From Aporhodopirellula aestuarii (GTDB lineage: Bacteria > Planctomycetota > Planctomycetia > Pirellulales > Pirellulaceae): a DNA stretch of 64,000 nucleotides. The number at the start of each line of letters is the position of its first letter. Positions within the stretch are counted from its first letter, which is position 1. The translations under genes were made by a program, and so were the position numbers. The DNA is taken from assembly GCF_023701485.1 (NCBI RefSeq), contig NZ_JAMQBK010000008.1, forward strand, positions 1 through 64,000, given 5' to 3'. The notes under the pieces were generated by a model. The model saw nothing but the letters and a program-made list of their open reading frames with translations. It did not search any database and had not been told where the DNA came from. This document shows positions 35,741 through 44,454 of the stretch, in pieces.

Positions 35741-36394
35741 TTAAAGGGTGACCCATCCAGGGCGGCTCGGTCGTGTTCCTCTGAGACGATGCGTCGATTG
35801 CAGCGCGGGCATCCAGAGCAATGGTTCACTGACGGCGATCAATGCTGATGGATCGATCGGTTTGAACAGGCACCGTGTCGCCGCCGTTAGTTTTTCGGTC
35901 TTCTTTTCCAGCCCCGCCCATTTCGATTCTGCTAGCAGGATTGCGGGCAATTCAGGGAATTGTTCTCGGATCTTTTTGAGTGTGTTGAGCACTAAGTGCA
36001 CGTTATTGCCGACATCCCAAACGATCAGCTCGACGTTACCGTGTTTGGCCGACGGGTTTGCCGCGTGCATGCCCGGGTTCGGTTGGTCGACTCGGACGGG
36101 CTCGATCGCCCGTGCGACTTCGCCCGCGATTTCTTCCACGTCCGACAACAGTGTTTCAGCGCTCGGTGGCCTTGGCATTCCACAGGCACGCATGACGGCG
36201 TCTGCGGTACGTGCGCAGATGCATCGCATTCCGGCGTGATGCAGAATCCCGGCCGTCGTGAGCAGCGAGAGCGGCTTTTCGTCGGCGACCACCACCGTCG
36301 CATGGGTTGCTGAATTCGAGGGCGGTTGCGGGATCGCGGGTGACGATTCGGCAGAAGAATCGGGAGGTTGTGGATTCATGGCTGACGCGATCAT
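35741..36394 (-). CDS. Response-regulator receiver-like protein with an internal insertion
   Basis: The 217-aa protein has a Pro/Ser-rich N-terminus and then a CheY-like order: VVVADEKPLSLL (acidic pair D38-E39), VELIVWDVGNN with D127 at the phosphorylation position, ILLAES with Ser157 at the Thr/Ser switch position, and CLFKPIDPSALI with K178, the invariant KP motif. Between the first and third beta strands about 45 extra residues are inserted. No output domain is attached. It looks like a stand-alone receiver able to be phosphorylated, or a pseudo-receiver. It ends 91 bp before the ROK kinase on the same strand. The nearest kinase is the orphan at 15638, far away. Confidence 0.6.
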   Translation of the reverse strand: MIASAMNPQPPDSSAESSPAIPQPPSNSATHATVVVADEKPLSLLTTAGILHHAGMRCICARTADAVMRACGMPRPPSAETLLSDVEEIAGEVARAIEPVRVDQPNPGMHAANPSAKHGNVELIVWDVGNNVHLVLNTLKKIREQFPELPAILLAESKWAGLEKKTEKLTAATRCLFKPIDPSALIAVSEPLLWMPALQSTHRLRGTRPSRPGWVTL

Positions 36395-36470
36395 TTCGGT
36401 GGGGACGCGAACACGAGTATTTTGCCGATAGCAAAAAGATTCCTGTCACCGCAAGGCCGATGTCGAAGAT

Positions 36471-36486
36471 TTTGTGGACCCACAAA
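36471..36486. promoter_or_regulatory. Candidate operator dyad between divergent genes
   Basis: TTTGTGG and CCACAAA form a perfect 7-bp inverted repeat with a 2-bp centre (AC). It lies between the divergent receiver-like gene (start 36394) and the SDR gene (start 36554), the usual place for an operator. No regulator gene is adjacent. Confidence 0.35.
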
Positions 36487-36553
36487 CGCAACGTGAGATC
36501 CGCTATCTTATGCTCGGACGTTCACACGCTATTTACTCTTTGGTGCTTTCCCC

Positions 36554-37402
36554 ATGGCTGCTGATTCATCTGGCGACGGATCTCCTTCGAAACCGCTGCA
36601 AGGACAACGTGCTGTTATCTCGGGCAGTTCGCTGGGGATAGGTCGCGGGATCGCGATTTCGCTCGCCCGGGCGGGGGCGGACGTGACGATCAACTATCGT
36701 TCTCACGGAGAGTCGGCGGAGCAGGTCGCCGAAGAGTGCCGCCGTCACGGGGTGGAGGCACATCTCGTTGAGGCTGACATGGCCGACGTCGGCGCCGTCG
36801 AACGATTGGTGGACGAAGCGGCGCTGCGAATGGGAGGTCTTGATATCGTTGTCAGCAACGCGGCCTACAGCGACCGGCATTTGATGTTGGAGTCGGATCT
36901 CAACGAAATCCGCAAAACGATCGACGTCAGCATGTGGGGTGCCTTTCATCTCGTTCGCTGTGGCGCAAGAAAAATGGTCGACGCGGGAGCGGGTGGCAAT
37001 ATTGTTGTCATCAGCAGCCCAATGGCCAAAATCGCGATGCCCGGGGCGATGGCTTACAACATGGCCAAAGCCGCCAGCGACCAGATGGCACGGACCGCGG
37101 CGGTGGAACTGGCGTCGCATCGGATTCGCGTCAATGTGGTGCATCCGGGCTGGATCGACACGCCCGGTGAACGGAAGTTTTTCACCGAAGAAAAATTGCA
37201 GGAAGAGGCGTTGAAGTTGCCATGGGGACGCCTCGGTCGTCCCGACGAAATCGGCCGTGGGGTGGTGTTCCTTTGTGATCCGGCGAGCGAGTACATCACG
37301 GGCTCGACCCTGACCATCGACGGCGGGATTCAGTTGCCATTTGGCGACATGTTCCGCGTCGAAGAAACCCGTCGGATGGAAGCTGAAGCCGAGAAACGGT
37401 GA
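36554..37402 (+). CDS. Short-chain dehydrogenase/reductase (SDR)
   Basis: The 282-aa protein is a classical SDR with an extended N-terminus (about 16 residues). The NAD(P)-binding motif is SGSSLGIGRGIA (TGxxxGxG type), the NNAG motif is replaced by SNAAY, the catalytic Ser is in VVISSPMAK, and Tyr and Lys are in YNMAK (Y-x-x-x-K). The C-terminus has GSTLTIDGG, as in glucose 1-dehydrogenase-like members. Cytoplasmic and monomer size standard; the cofactor and substrate are not determinable. The short C-terminal extension is Glu/Arg-rich. Confidence 0.92.
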   Translation: MAADSSGDGSPSKPLQGQRAVISGSSLGIGRGIAISLARAGADVTINYRSHGESAEQVAEECRRHGVEAHLVEADMADVGAVERLVDEAALRMGGLDIVVSNAAYSDRHLMLESDLNEIRKTIDVSMWGAFHLVRCGARKMVDAGAGGNIVVISSPMAKIAMPGAMAYNMAKAASDQMARTAAVELASHRIRVNVVHPGWIDTPGERKFFTEEKLQEEALKLPWGRLGRPDEIGRGVVFLCDPASEYITGSTLTIDGGIQLPFGDMFRVEETRRMEAEAEKR

Positions 37403-37587
37403 ATGGATCTGACGTTTTGCGGGCGGGGCCGGGCTGCCTGCTCAGATCGCTCGCATTTTCGTATCCCCATTTCGAATCCTGCATCTAGATTGGCCTTGGA
37501 ACCTGGGAAGCGTTTTTGGTAACCACGCTGGTTGTGGCAAGTCGGCTTGCTGCCGTTTTCCTTTCTTCCCATTCTCGGAACCTCCCC

Positions 37588-38367
37588 ATGGCGTCCGAAA
37601 AACGTATCGCGACTCGTTTGCGTGCATTTATGACACCGACATCCGCCTCCGGTCGACATCGAACTTCTCAATGTCTCGGCAGAGCCCTGCTGATGAGCTT
37701 GTGCGCGGCCGGATTGGCATGCGCGACAACCGGGTGCAAAGATGGACCACTGTACGCGCTCAAGCACGCGAACCCGTACTTTCCAATGCGTCAGTGGGCG
37801 CGAGATGAGGAGATTGGTGTCACCGACCACCAACGCCGCCAAGAATTACAGTCGCTCGCTGAGACGATGCCGAGCCTGCCACCGGACCGCCAACAATATT
37901 GGTCAGGGCACTTGGAACAAATTTTTGAGAACGACGAAAGCGCCGAGATGCGTCGCCTCGCCGTGCTCGCGGCCGGGAAATCGTCGGATCCCGGTGTTTT
38001 GAAATTGATCGAAAAAGGCCTCTCCGACGACGTGATCAAGGTCCGGATGGAGGCTTGTCGGGCGTTGGGTAATCGCACCGAAGATGACGCCGCGCGGTTG
38101 CTCGCAACGACGATCGGATCATCGCAGGACAAAGACGTCCGGCACGCGGCGATCGCGGCACTGGCACAGCATCCTGGGCAGATTGCTGCCGATTCACTCA
38201 AACTCGCCCTCCAAGACCGCGATCCGGCCACACAAAGTCTCGTTATCGGATCGCTTCGGCGTAGTACCGGGAAAGACTTTGGGAACGATCCTGAAACCTG
38301 GATCGCCGCTCTTGACGGCAAGGACGTCGATGAGAAACCGGCCGGCGGATTTCGTTCGTTCTTCTAA
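37588..38367 (+). CDS. HEAT-repeat lipoprotein
   Basis: The 259-aa protein has a basic N-terminus, a hydrophobic segment (LLMSLCAAGLACATTGC) ending in a lipobox-like ATTGC, and a mature region with HEAT-like helical repeats: MRRLAVLAAGKSSDPGVLKLIEKGL, VIKVRMEACRALGNRTEDDAARLLA and DVRHAAIAALAQHPGQIAADSLKLA. HEAT-repeat lipoproteins bind other proteins in the periplasm; the partner is unknown. ATG 37588 was chosen because the residues upstream (starting at 37516) do not resemble a signal peptide and this start gives a normal lipoprotein leader. Confidence 0.8.
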   Translation: MASEKRIATRLRAFMTPTSASGRHRTSQCLGRALLMSLCAAGLACATTGCKDGPLYALKHANPYFPMRQWARDEEIGVTDHQRRQELQSLAETMPSLPPDRQQYWSGHLEQIFENDESAEMRRLAVLAAGKSSDPGVLKLIEKGLSDDVIKVRMEACRALGNRTEDDAARLLATTIGSSQDKDVRHAAIAALAQHPGQIAADSLKLALQDRDPATQSLVIGSLRRSTGKDFGNDPETWIAALDGKDVDEKPAGGFRSFF

Positions 38368-38716
38368 AACGTACGGCTCTCGCCGCAAGCGTCTTCGCCC
38401 AACAGGGCGATGCACCTAAACGATCGTGATCGGACGCTCCGTCACGTCTTTGCGGCCATCATTACATCGCCCGCGGCTCGCTCTATGTTGGCGTGCCCGC
38501 GTGGTTGGCGAAGCCGATCGCGTTGTTCCGGTGTGATTTCACTACACGTGACAGGTGCAACAGCCCGCGGGGCGTCCTGTTGCTGGTCCGCGATTTCTGA
38601 ATCCCGCGGGTCGCAGGGGGGAGGCAACGGGTGCCATGATTCGACGAGCTCGATTATGATGCCGCCGCAACTTGTAAATAACGCGTCCGATTCCCCTCAT
38701 AATTCCCGCACTGAAC
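38368..38716. other. Intergenic stretch before hom
   Basis: 349 bp between the HEAT lipoprotein gene and hom. The minus-strand frame from about 38696 to 38442 translates to something protein-like but lacks an ATG (see the entry at 38442). No leader-peptide attenuator, riboswitch or terminator was recognised upstream of hom. Confidence 0.4.
38442..38627 (-). CDS. Possible small protein, weak
   Basis: The frame encodes about 61 residues from TTG 38627 (or about 80 if an upstream non-ATG start is used) and contains SEITPEQRDRLRQPRGHANIERA, which looks like a helical segment of a real protein. The frame opens at about 38696. There is no ATG start and no known family. It would be divergent from hom. 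Kept only because the stretch is otherwise empty and the translation is better than chance. Confidence 0.22.
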   Translation of the reverse strand: MPPPCDPRDSEIADQQQDAPRAVAPVTCSEITPEQRDRLRQPRGHANIERAAGDVMMAAKT

Positions 38717-40072
38717 ATGTCTTCACCGCGTGCTGCTCGCGATTCTTCCCGCACCAATGTCGCTATTTTGGGGATGGGAACCGTCGGGGCCGGTGTCGCC
38801 CGATTGCTGATCGACCACGGCGACCGCACCGCCCGCCACGCCGGCAAAACCATCTGGTTGTCCAAGGCCGTTGTCCGTGACCTCAAAAAACCACGCGGCA
38901 TTGATCTGCCCGACGGTGTGCTGACCGACTCGATCGACGAGGTGCTCAACGATCCCGAAATCGATGTGGTGGTGCAGTTGATGGGCGGGCTCAGTCCGGC
39001 TCGCGAAGTCATGCTGCGGGCGATGGAAGCGGGCAAAGACATCGTCACGGCGAACAAGGCGTTATTGGCCGAGCACGGTGGAGAACTGTTTACCCGGGCC
39101 CGACAGCTTGGACGGAGTATCGCGTTCGAAGCAGCGGTTGCCGGTGGCGTCCCGATTATCGCCAACGTCAGCCAATGTTTGTCGGCGAATCAAATTTTAT
39201 CGCTCGAGGGGATCCTCAACGGCACCAGCAACTTCATCGTTTCCCAAATGGACGAAAAAGGTGCCGGCTACGCAGAAACGGTCAAGATCGCCCAGGAACT
39301 CGGCTACGCAGAAGCCGATCCGGCGATGGATGTCGACGGCACCGATGCGGCCCAGAAGCTCGCAATTCTTTCGCATCTCGCGTTTGGTGCGACCGTGGAT
39401 TGGCGTGACATCCCACGTAGCGGAATTGACAATCTCGATCCGGCGGACCTGCGATACGCCTCGCAACTCGGATACCGGATCAAGTTGCTTGCGATTGCGA
39501 GATTGATCGACGGCGAATTGGAATTGTCGGTCGGTCCCACCTTGGTACGCAAAGGCACGCCGATGGCTGAGGTGCGTGATGCGTACAACGCGATTCGAGT
39601 CGTCGGCGATGCTGTGGGGCCCGTCTTCTACCATGGTCTTGGTGCTGGCCAGATGCCGACCGCTTCGGCGGTCGTTGCGGATGTCATCGATACCGCCGTC
39701 GGTCGCACGCCGATCACATTCCAAACGCTTGAGTACTTTTCAGAAGATCGCCCCGCTCGGGCTGTCCAGCGAGACGTCGCGAAACTGCGCGGTCGGTATT
39801 ACTTGCGGCTCCACGTTGCCAACCACCCGGGCACGCTCGCAGCGATCACCGGCGTGCTGGCCGAGCACAAGATTTCAATCGCCTCGGTGATGCAGCACGA
39901 AGAGCATGAGGATGAAGTCAGCCGCAGCACGAGCGACGCCGATTCGAACTACGTGCCCTTGGTGATCATGACCCACGAAGCAAGCGAAGGCGCCGCGGCG
40001 GAAGCCACCAAGGCGATCTCGGCGCTGAAGTCAGTCGCTGGACGTGCTGTTCGCATGCCCGTTCGCGGTTAG
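38717..40072 (+). CDS. hom: Homoserine dehydrogenase
   Basis: The enzyme reduces aspartate semialdehyde to homoserine on the way to threonine, methionine and isoleucine. The 451-aa protein has the NAD(P)-binding motif VAILGMGTVGAGVA, VVVQLMGGLSPAREVMLRAMEAGKDIVTANK (conserved K in TANKAL), AAVAGGVPII, ILNGTSNFI and AEADPAMDVDGTDAAQKL with the catalytic Asp/Lys region. The C-terminus has an ACT domain (RYYLRLHVANHPGTLAAITGVLAEHKISIASV), so feedback inhibition by threonine is expected. Length is normal for the ACT-containing bacterial type. Confidence 0.97.
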   Translation: MSSPRAARDSSRTNVAILGMGTVGAGVARLLIDHGDRTARHAGKTIWLSKAVVRDLKKPRGIDLPDGVLTDSIDEVLNDPEIDVVVQLMGGLSPAREVMLRAMEAGKDIVTANKALLAEHGGELFTRARQLGRSIAFEAAVAGGVPIIANVSQCLSANQILSLEGILNGTSNFIVSQMDEKGAGYAETVKIAQELGYAEADPAMDVDGTDAAQKLAILSHLAFGATVDWRDIPRSGIDNLDPADLRYASQLGYRIKLLAIARLIDGELELSVGPTLVRKGTPMAEVRDAYNAIRVVGDAVGPVFYHGLGAGQMPTASAVVADVIDTAVGRTPITFQTLEYFSEDRPARAVQRDVAKLRGRYYLRLHVANHPGTLAAITGVLAEHKISIASVMQHEEHEDEVSRSTSDADSNYVPLVIMTHEASEGAAAEATKAISALKSVAGRAVRMPVRG

Positions 40073-40175
40073 ACACCCCAGCTTGCGGCCGAAAGGTTTT
40101 ACGAAACGACTGTTCTGACAAACGGGCGTTTATCAGGATTGCCCTGGCCGAAATCGATCTCCGCAGACGTTGCGC

Positions 40176-40790
40176 TTAGGCGAGTACCGCTGCAGGTTTG
40201 TGCAGTGGTGCCACGGGGAACGCGACCCCGCGCGGGGCGCGAACCATCTTGGTCGGAGCGTGTGGGGCAGTCGCGGCGGCGCGGTTGCGACGCGAGCGTG
40301 ACTGCGATACCCATGACCAGTCGACGTTGGTATCTCCGACCAGGACACGCTGTGTTTCGGCGTTGAAGCTCACGCGAGTTTGGTAGGTCACCGCAATGAT
40401 CGATTCGGCGGGAACGCGATGAAAATGGAGGTCCAGGGTGCGATTGAGGGAATGGTTGGTCGGTTGAGCTGATTTGCCGTTGATGAACGTTGACACCAAA
40501 CGATCGAAAACCAGGTTCGAGCCGAGGGTTCGGTTGAGGGTTATCTGGATGGAATCGGATTGTTCCGCTTCTCGATCAAATTCCAGAATGATCCGAAACT
40601 GCAAAACGTCCCGGGCCACGGCGATCCGCCTGTCGCAGGACTCTCTCCATCGCATCGGCCCCGATTGATCGTGGTGAACCCTCTGGGTGGTAGCGTGGTA
40701 GATGGACGATTGCATTTCATTGCAGACACTGACGATTCCATCCAAAACCGGCTCGCTACTCGTTGGCAAACCCGAGGCTTCTCTAATCAT
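40176..40790 (-). CDS. Hypothetical protein, last gene of the MoxR cluster strand
   Basis: The 204-aa product (ATG 40790) has a middle region with alternating hydrophobic pattern, for example DVLQFRIILEFDREAEQSDSIQITL and SIIAVTYQTRVSFNAETQRVLVGD, typical of a beta-rich domain, and a basic C-terminal tail. No family, signal peptide or transmembrane helix is seen. ATG 40790 overlaps the preceding frame's stop as ATGA (40787-40790). A TTG three codons upstream is an alternative. It may be the final member of the large minus-strand cluster, or an independent gene. The codon pattern looks coding, but the evidence is moderate. Confidence 0.5.
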   Translation of the reverse strand: MIREASGLPTSSEPVLDGIVSVCNEMQSSIYHATTQRVHHDQSGPMRWRESCDRRIAVARDVLQFRIILEFDREAEQSDSIQITLNRTLGSNLVFDRLVSTFINGKSAQPTNHSLNRTLDLHFHRVPAESIIAVTYQTRVSFNAETQRVLVGDTNVDWSWVSQSRSRRNRAAATAPHAPTKMVRAPRGVAFPVAPLHKPAAVLA

Positions 40791-41230
40791 TTCGTACAAA
40801 TCCTGTTACCGTCACAAGCAACGACTTCCGTAGAACCGGCGACCCGACCGTGATCCATCCGCTGCACAAAGAACAATGCGTTATGCATCGTGAATTGGGC
40901 CATAGGGGTACGCGAAAAAGAGTGGAAGATACCGCGCTCTGCGTTATCCAAATCACCTGCGACGATTACGACAGGGCTTCTGAAGAGGCTAAAGTTGAGG
41001 GCGATAGCGGCCGGGGGTACTACCGTTTTAACGCTCGAGGAAGCTTTGTCTCGTTGAAAAATGAGCGTTGCGCTCTTTATTTCCAACGACGCGCGGGTTG
41101 TCACACCGCAGCAGGAAATGCTAGCAAAACGCCGCGAGTAGAAGGTCGACCCAACGTTTTGGACGCATGTTGTCGATGGTGCCAGCTCGTTCGTCAGCAT
41201 GTCAGCGGTCGGACGAGGTTCCGAGTCCAC
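40787..41230 (-). CDS. Hypothetical protein of the MoxR cluster, weak
   Basis: A 147-aa frame lies 56 bp after the 437-aa gene's stop and ends with an ATGA overlap into the next gene. It starts at GTG 41230, or possibly at an ATG ten codons inside. The sequence (AIALNFSLFRSPVVIVAGDLDNAERGIF and similar) is protein-like but shows no known domain; Cys and Met are spread without pattern. The base composition is lower in GC than the flanking genes. I keep it because of the overlap and strand continuity; it could also be part of a decayed gene. Confidence 0.33.
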   Translation of the reverse strand: MDSEPRPTADMLTNELAPSTTCVQNVGSTFYSRRFASISCCGVTTRASLEIKSATLIFQRDKASSSVKTVVPPAAIALNFSLFRSPVVIVAGDLDNAERGIFHSFSRTPMAQFTMHNALFFVQRMDHGRVAGSTEVVACDGNRICTK

Positions 41231-41286
41231 GAAAGACTTGGCACCTCGTCCGCTACGGCGACGTTTGAGATGATGGCCGCAACTGG

Positions 41287-42600
41287 TTATTGCTGCTGCG
41301 TCGCCAGCTTTCGGAAATAAGCCTCGATCGCCTCGCGGTAGTGCGTCGGCAGATCACGGCTGATCTGTTGCAGTGACTCTTGGCGTTCTGCCGGCGGGAG
41401 ATTTCCCCATCCGTTCTTGTCGGACGCGTTTTTACGTTCGACGTCACCTTGGCCGTTGGCTCCGGCGATCCGGCTGTCCTGCATCGGTTGGGCCTCCCCG
41501 CCGCTTGGATTGCCTCCCTGGTCGGAGCTTTGTTGCTGTTGCTGCTGCTGTTGTTGCTGCTGCTGTTGTTCGATCTTATCGATCAACTTCGTTAGCTTGT
41601 CGATGATCTCTTGTTCTCGCTGTTGGGTCGATTCGTCGGCCCGTCCGAGATCCAGCCGGCGAGTGACATCGGTCATCAGTCGCGAGATTTCGTCGAGTGA
41701 GTCTTCCTTGAGCGGTTTGATGTCCGAGATCATCATCTCAGCCGTGCGGGCGTACCGAACCGGAATGTCCTCTTTGTTTTGGAGGAGTGTTCGTAAGTCC
41801 GCGAGAGCCTCGGTCGCTTTCAGCAGCGAGTGGTAGCAGACACCTCGATAGAACAAGAGCGCTGCGGCGTCAGGAGAAATCGCCGGATCGACCTCCGCAA
41901 AGATCGGGAGCGCTTCGTCATAGAATCTCGCCCGCACAAGTTCGCGGCCGATCCAGGTTCTCAATGCCGCCCGCATTTCGGGTGGCAGCGATTCGATACT
42001 CGCGTAATCGGGGCCGCTCGGGTCGAGTCGGGTGGCCAGTTCGAGCAACCGATCGTCCGCACGGGCGATCATTTCGTTGACCGCGTCGATTTGCAACGCG
42101 ATCGCGCGGACCCATGCGGTCAGCGGTTCGACGTCGTCCTGGCGAACGTCTGTCAGAAACTGCTCCGCGGAGATCCCGATTTTTTCGGGAGTAACGCCGA
42201 TCGTGTCGAGCGAGCGTCGCAGCATGTCTGACATGGCGGTCGCGTCGAGTGCCTGCCAATCCGCGTTCTTCTCGAGTGATTCGTCGATCATCCCCGACGA
42301 CGCGCCCATTTGATGGGTATCCAGTGGCGTGGCTTCGTGCTCCGGAATCAGCGATTTCGGTGGCGACTGCGGTTCAGCGGGAGCCTCGTCGGGTGACGCG
42401 GCATCCGGAGATGTCGAGTCAGCGACGAAAATCGATCTGGACTGTTTGAGCTGGGAGGGGAAATCTGCGAGAAGCGGTTGGGAGAAAAATGCCGATGTCA
42501 GTCCGGCGACGAGGACAAATTTTCCGAGCCCCGCAAGACGTTGTCTACGCGTTTGGTGTCGCCGTGGGCTGTGAGCCCGGGTCTCTATCACGCTTCGCAT
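41287..42600 (-). CDS. Exported helical (TPR-like) protein with polyglutamine tract
   Basis: The 437-aa protein has a signal peptide (FVLVAGLTSAFFSQPLLA near residue 35), an acidic Pro-rich segment, a helical central part (about 110-330) that looks TPR-like (ARFYDEALPIFAEVDPAISPDAAALLFYRGVCYHSLLKATEALADL) and then a run of exactly 13 Gln, followed by a Gly/Ser/Gln-rich spacer and a conserved-looking C-terminal helix (LQQISRDLPTHYREAIEAYFRKLA). It is 25 bp downstream of the 599-aa gene on the same strand. In Bat operons of Bacteroides a TPR protein (BatC) occupies a similar place, so a scaffold role is inferred. Confidence 0.75.
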   Translation of the reverse strand: MRSVIETRAHSPRRHQTRRQRLAGLGKFVLVAGLTSAFFSQPLLADFPSQLKQSRSIFVADSTSPDAASPDEAPAEPQSPPKSLIPEHEATPLDTHQMGASSGMIDESLEKNADWQALDATAMSDMLRRSLDTIGVTPEKIGISAEQFLTDVRQDDVEPLTAWVRAIALQIDAVNEMIARADDRLLELATRLDPSGPDYASIESLPPEMRAALRTWIGRELVRARFYDEALPIFAEVDPAISPDAAALLFYRGVCYHSLLKATEALADLRTLLQNKEDIPVRYARTAEMMISDIKPLKEDSLDEISRLMTDVTRRLDLGRADESTQQREQEIIDKLTKLIDKIEQQQQQQQQQQQQQSSDQGGNPSGGEAQPMQDSRIAGANGQGDVERKNASDKNGWGNLPPAERQESLQQISRDLPTHYREAIEAYFRKLATQQQ

Positions 42601-42625
42601 TCACCATTCTCCCAAACAGTCAGGT

Positions 42626-44425
42626 TCATCGGTTGCGCTTGGTAACCAGATCACGCGTGATTTGGTACAGCCGATCTTGTCGTTGCGCTAGGTCTCGTAG
42701 CAAGGGCAAAATTTCCTCGCCCGCGGAATCGCTGCCACCGGAATTATCCGTTTCGAGCAAGTTTCCGTAGCGATCGGTTGTCCCCTGAATCCGACTCTGC
42801 ATCGTTCGCAATAATTTTAGCTCAGCAAGTGCTTGCACGAGCGGTTCTTCTCCAGAACCCTGATTTGGCTGCTGCCCGCCGTCTTGTTGCTGCTGTTGCT
42901 GTTTTTTCTCGTTGTCACGCTGAGCCTTCGCAAGGGCGGCAATCATCTCTTCGAGGGCGGCCAGAATGTCATTCTGGATCCCTTGTGTGACCAAGTCGAT
43001 TTTGCTTTGGCCCAGTCGGGTGGCGACGCGTTTGGTGTCCTCGCGAAGTTGCAAAATTACTTCGGGAAACGCGACACTTGAGCCTTCTTCCTTCAACAGC
43101 AGCATCGCGCGGTCGGCCTCGAGCGTGATTTTCTGCTCTTCAAAAGCGAGATCGCCGGCCTTCAAGTCGGTCGCCCGGTCCCGCTGAGATTGAGGCGTTT
43201 TTGCGAGTTGAACGGTTTCGTCGAGCACCGCGGATTGCATCGCCGCCATTTTTCGCAGTCGCGATTCCAGCTTGGCGAGTTCACGTTGGATCTCTTCCTC
43301 GCGGAGCTGACGCAAGATTTTTTCGAGTTTGTCGATCGCTTTGCGGAGTTCTTCCTCTGCTTGTCGCTGTTCCTCGGTTGCCTCGCCCCGTTTCTTCTGC
43401 GCGAGTTTCTCTTGAGCCTGTTTCATCCGCTCGATCGCCTTCTCGAGCTGATCTTCGGCTTGCTGTTCAGGTGATTTCGGCTGTTGCGGCTGCTGATTCT
43501 GTTCGCCCTGTTGCTGTTCGCCCTGCTGTTGCTCGCCTTGTTGCTGTTCGCCCTGCTGTTGCTGCTCGGGCGATTGCATTTCACCCGATGGCGATTGAGC
43601 CGATTCTGGTGATTCCGATTGCTCGGGAGAGTTCTCCGGCTCACCCGATGGTGACTCTTCCTGTTTGGGTTCGCCCTGCTCGCTTTCTTTGCCCGACTTG
43701 GAAGGCTCTTCCGAGGACGGTGACTCTTTCGGTTCTCCTGACTGGGAAGATTCGGAAGACTCTTCCGATTGCGTGGACTCTTTCGATTCGGAATCTTCGC
43801 CTGATTCGTCATCCGAGTCTTGGTCCTCGTCGCCTTGCAACTCGTCTTTGAGTTGTTCGGCCCGTTTGGAAATTTCTTCTTGGTCCTTGAGGACTTCGTC
43901 GAGTTCAACGCCGTTTTCGGTGCGTGCTCTGACGCTGCGTTCGTTCCGCTCGGTCAAACGGAGTTGTTTGATGATCTCGCTGATACGTTTCTTTTCATCG
44001 CGGATCCGTGAACTGCGGTCTTCGCTGAGCAACAGCTTCAGCAACCCTTCGAGTTCGGAGGTCGCGGACTTCTGGCCCTCGAGGGCTTTGGACAATTGAC
44101 CGCTCGCAATCAGCTCGCCGGCATCGCGCAGTTTTTCGAGCACGAACCTTTCGCGGGATTGCTTAGCGACGCGTTTGAGCAGTGCCGCACGTTCGGGATT
44201 CTCTCGGGATTCGACATCAGCCAAACGAAGCAACAATTCTTCGAGTCTGGCGTATCTCGCGGCAACGCTGGTCTGCCGGGCGACCAACGGGTCGGTCTCC
44301 GTAGCGGCGTCGGATGGTTGTGCCGCCGCCGTCGTGCCCAACAGGTTCAACCATCCGACGCACAACACGATCACGATCGGAATGATGCCGAAGATGGAAA
44401 GCCGTTTGGGTGAGGGTCCGTGCAT
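42626..44425 (-). CDS. Exported Glu/Gln-rich coiled-coil protein with GEQQQ repeats
   Basis: The 599-aa protein has a signal peptide (FGIIPIVIVLCVGWLNLLGTTAAA) and a long, charged, helical sequence with coiled-coil character in the N-terminal 200 residues and again after about 330. Between them is a low-complexity acidic Ser/Glu-rich stretch followed by four GEQQQ units and QQPQQPKSPEQQ, and a further QQQQQQ near 540. No enzymatic domain is seen. Its gene lies between those of the 852-aa membrane protein and the 437-aa polyQ protein, all within 30 bp gaps. A filament- or scaffold-forming role in the envelope is inferred. Confidence 0.75.
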   Translation of the reverse strand: MHGPSPKRLSIFGIIPIVIVLCVGWLNLLGTTAAAQPSDAATETDPLVARQTSVAARYARLEELLLRLADVESRENPERAALLKRVAKQSRERFVLEKLRDAGELIASGQLSKALEGQKSATSELEGLLKLLLSEDRSSRIRDEKKRISEIIKQLRLTERNERSVRARTENGVELDEVLKDQEEISKRAEQLKDELQGDEDQDSDDESGEDSESKESTQSEESSESSQSGEPKESPSSEEPSKSGKESEQGEPKQEESPSGEPENSPEQSESPESAQSPSGEMQSPEQQQQGEQQQGEQQQGEQQQGEQNQQPQQPKSPEQQAEDQLEKAIERMKQAQEKLAQKKRGEATEEQRQAEEELRKAIDKLEKILRQLREEEIQRELAKLESRLRKMAAMQSAVLDETVQLAKTPQSQRDRATDLKAGDLAFEEQKITLEADRAMLLLKEEGSSVAFPEVILQLREDTKRVATRLGQSKIDLVTQGIQNDILAALEEMIAALAKAQRDNEKKQQQQQQDGGQQPNQGSGEEPLVQALAELKLLRTMQSRIQGTTDRYGNLLETDNSGGSDSAGEEILPLLRDLAQRQDRLYQITRDLVTKRNR

Positions 44426-44454
44426 ATGAGCAATCGTGCAAAGGATGAGTTGAG

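Noticed and set aside
40850-41320. Plus-strand 156-aa frame opposite the end of the MoxR cluster
   Set aside because: Cys/Arg-rich composition without pattern, no ribosome-binding site, and it overlaps the polyQ gene end.
43201-43851. Plus-strand 216-aa frame opposite the coiled-coil gene
   Set aside because: Arg/Ala/Val-rich translation of the complement of Gln/Glu repeats; not protein-like.
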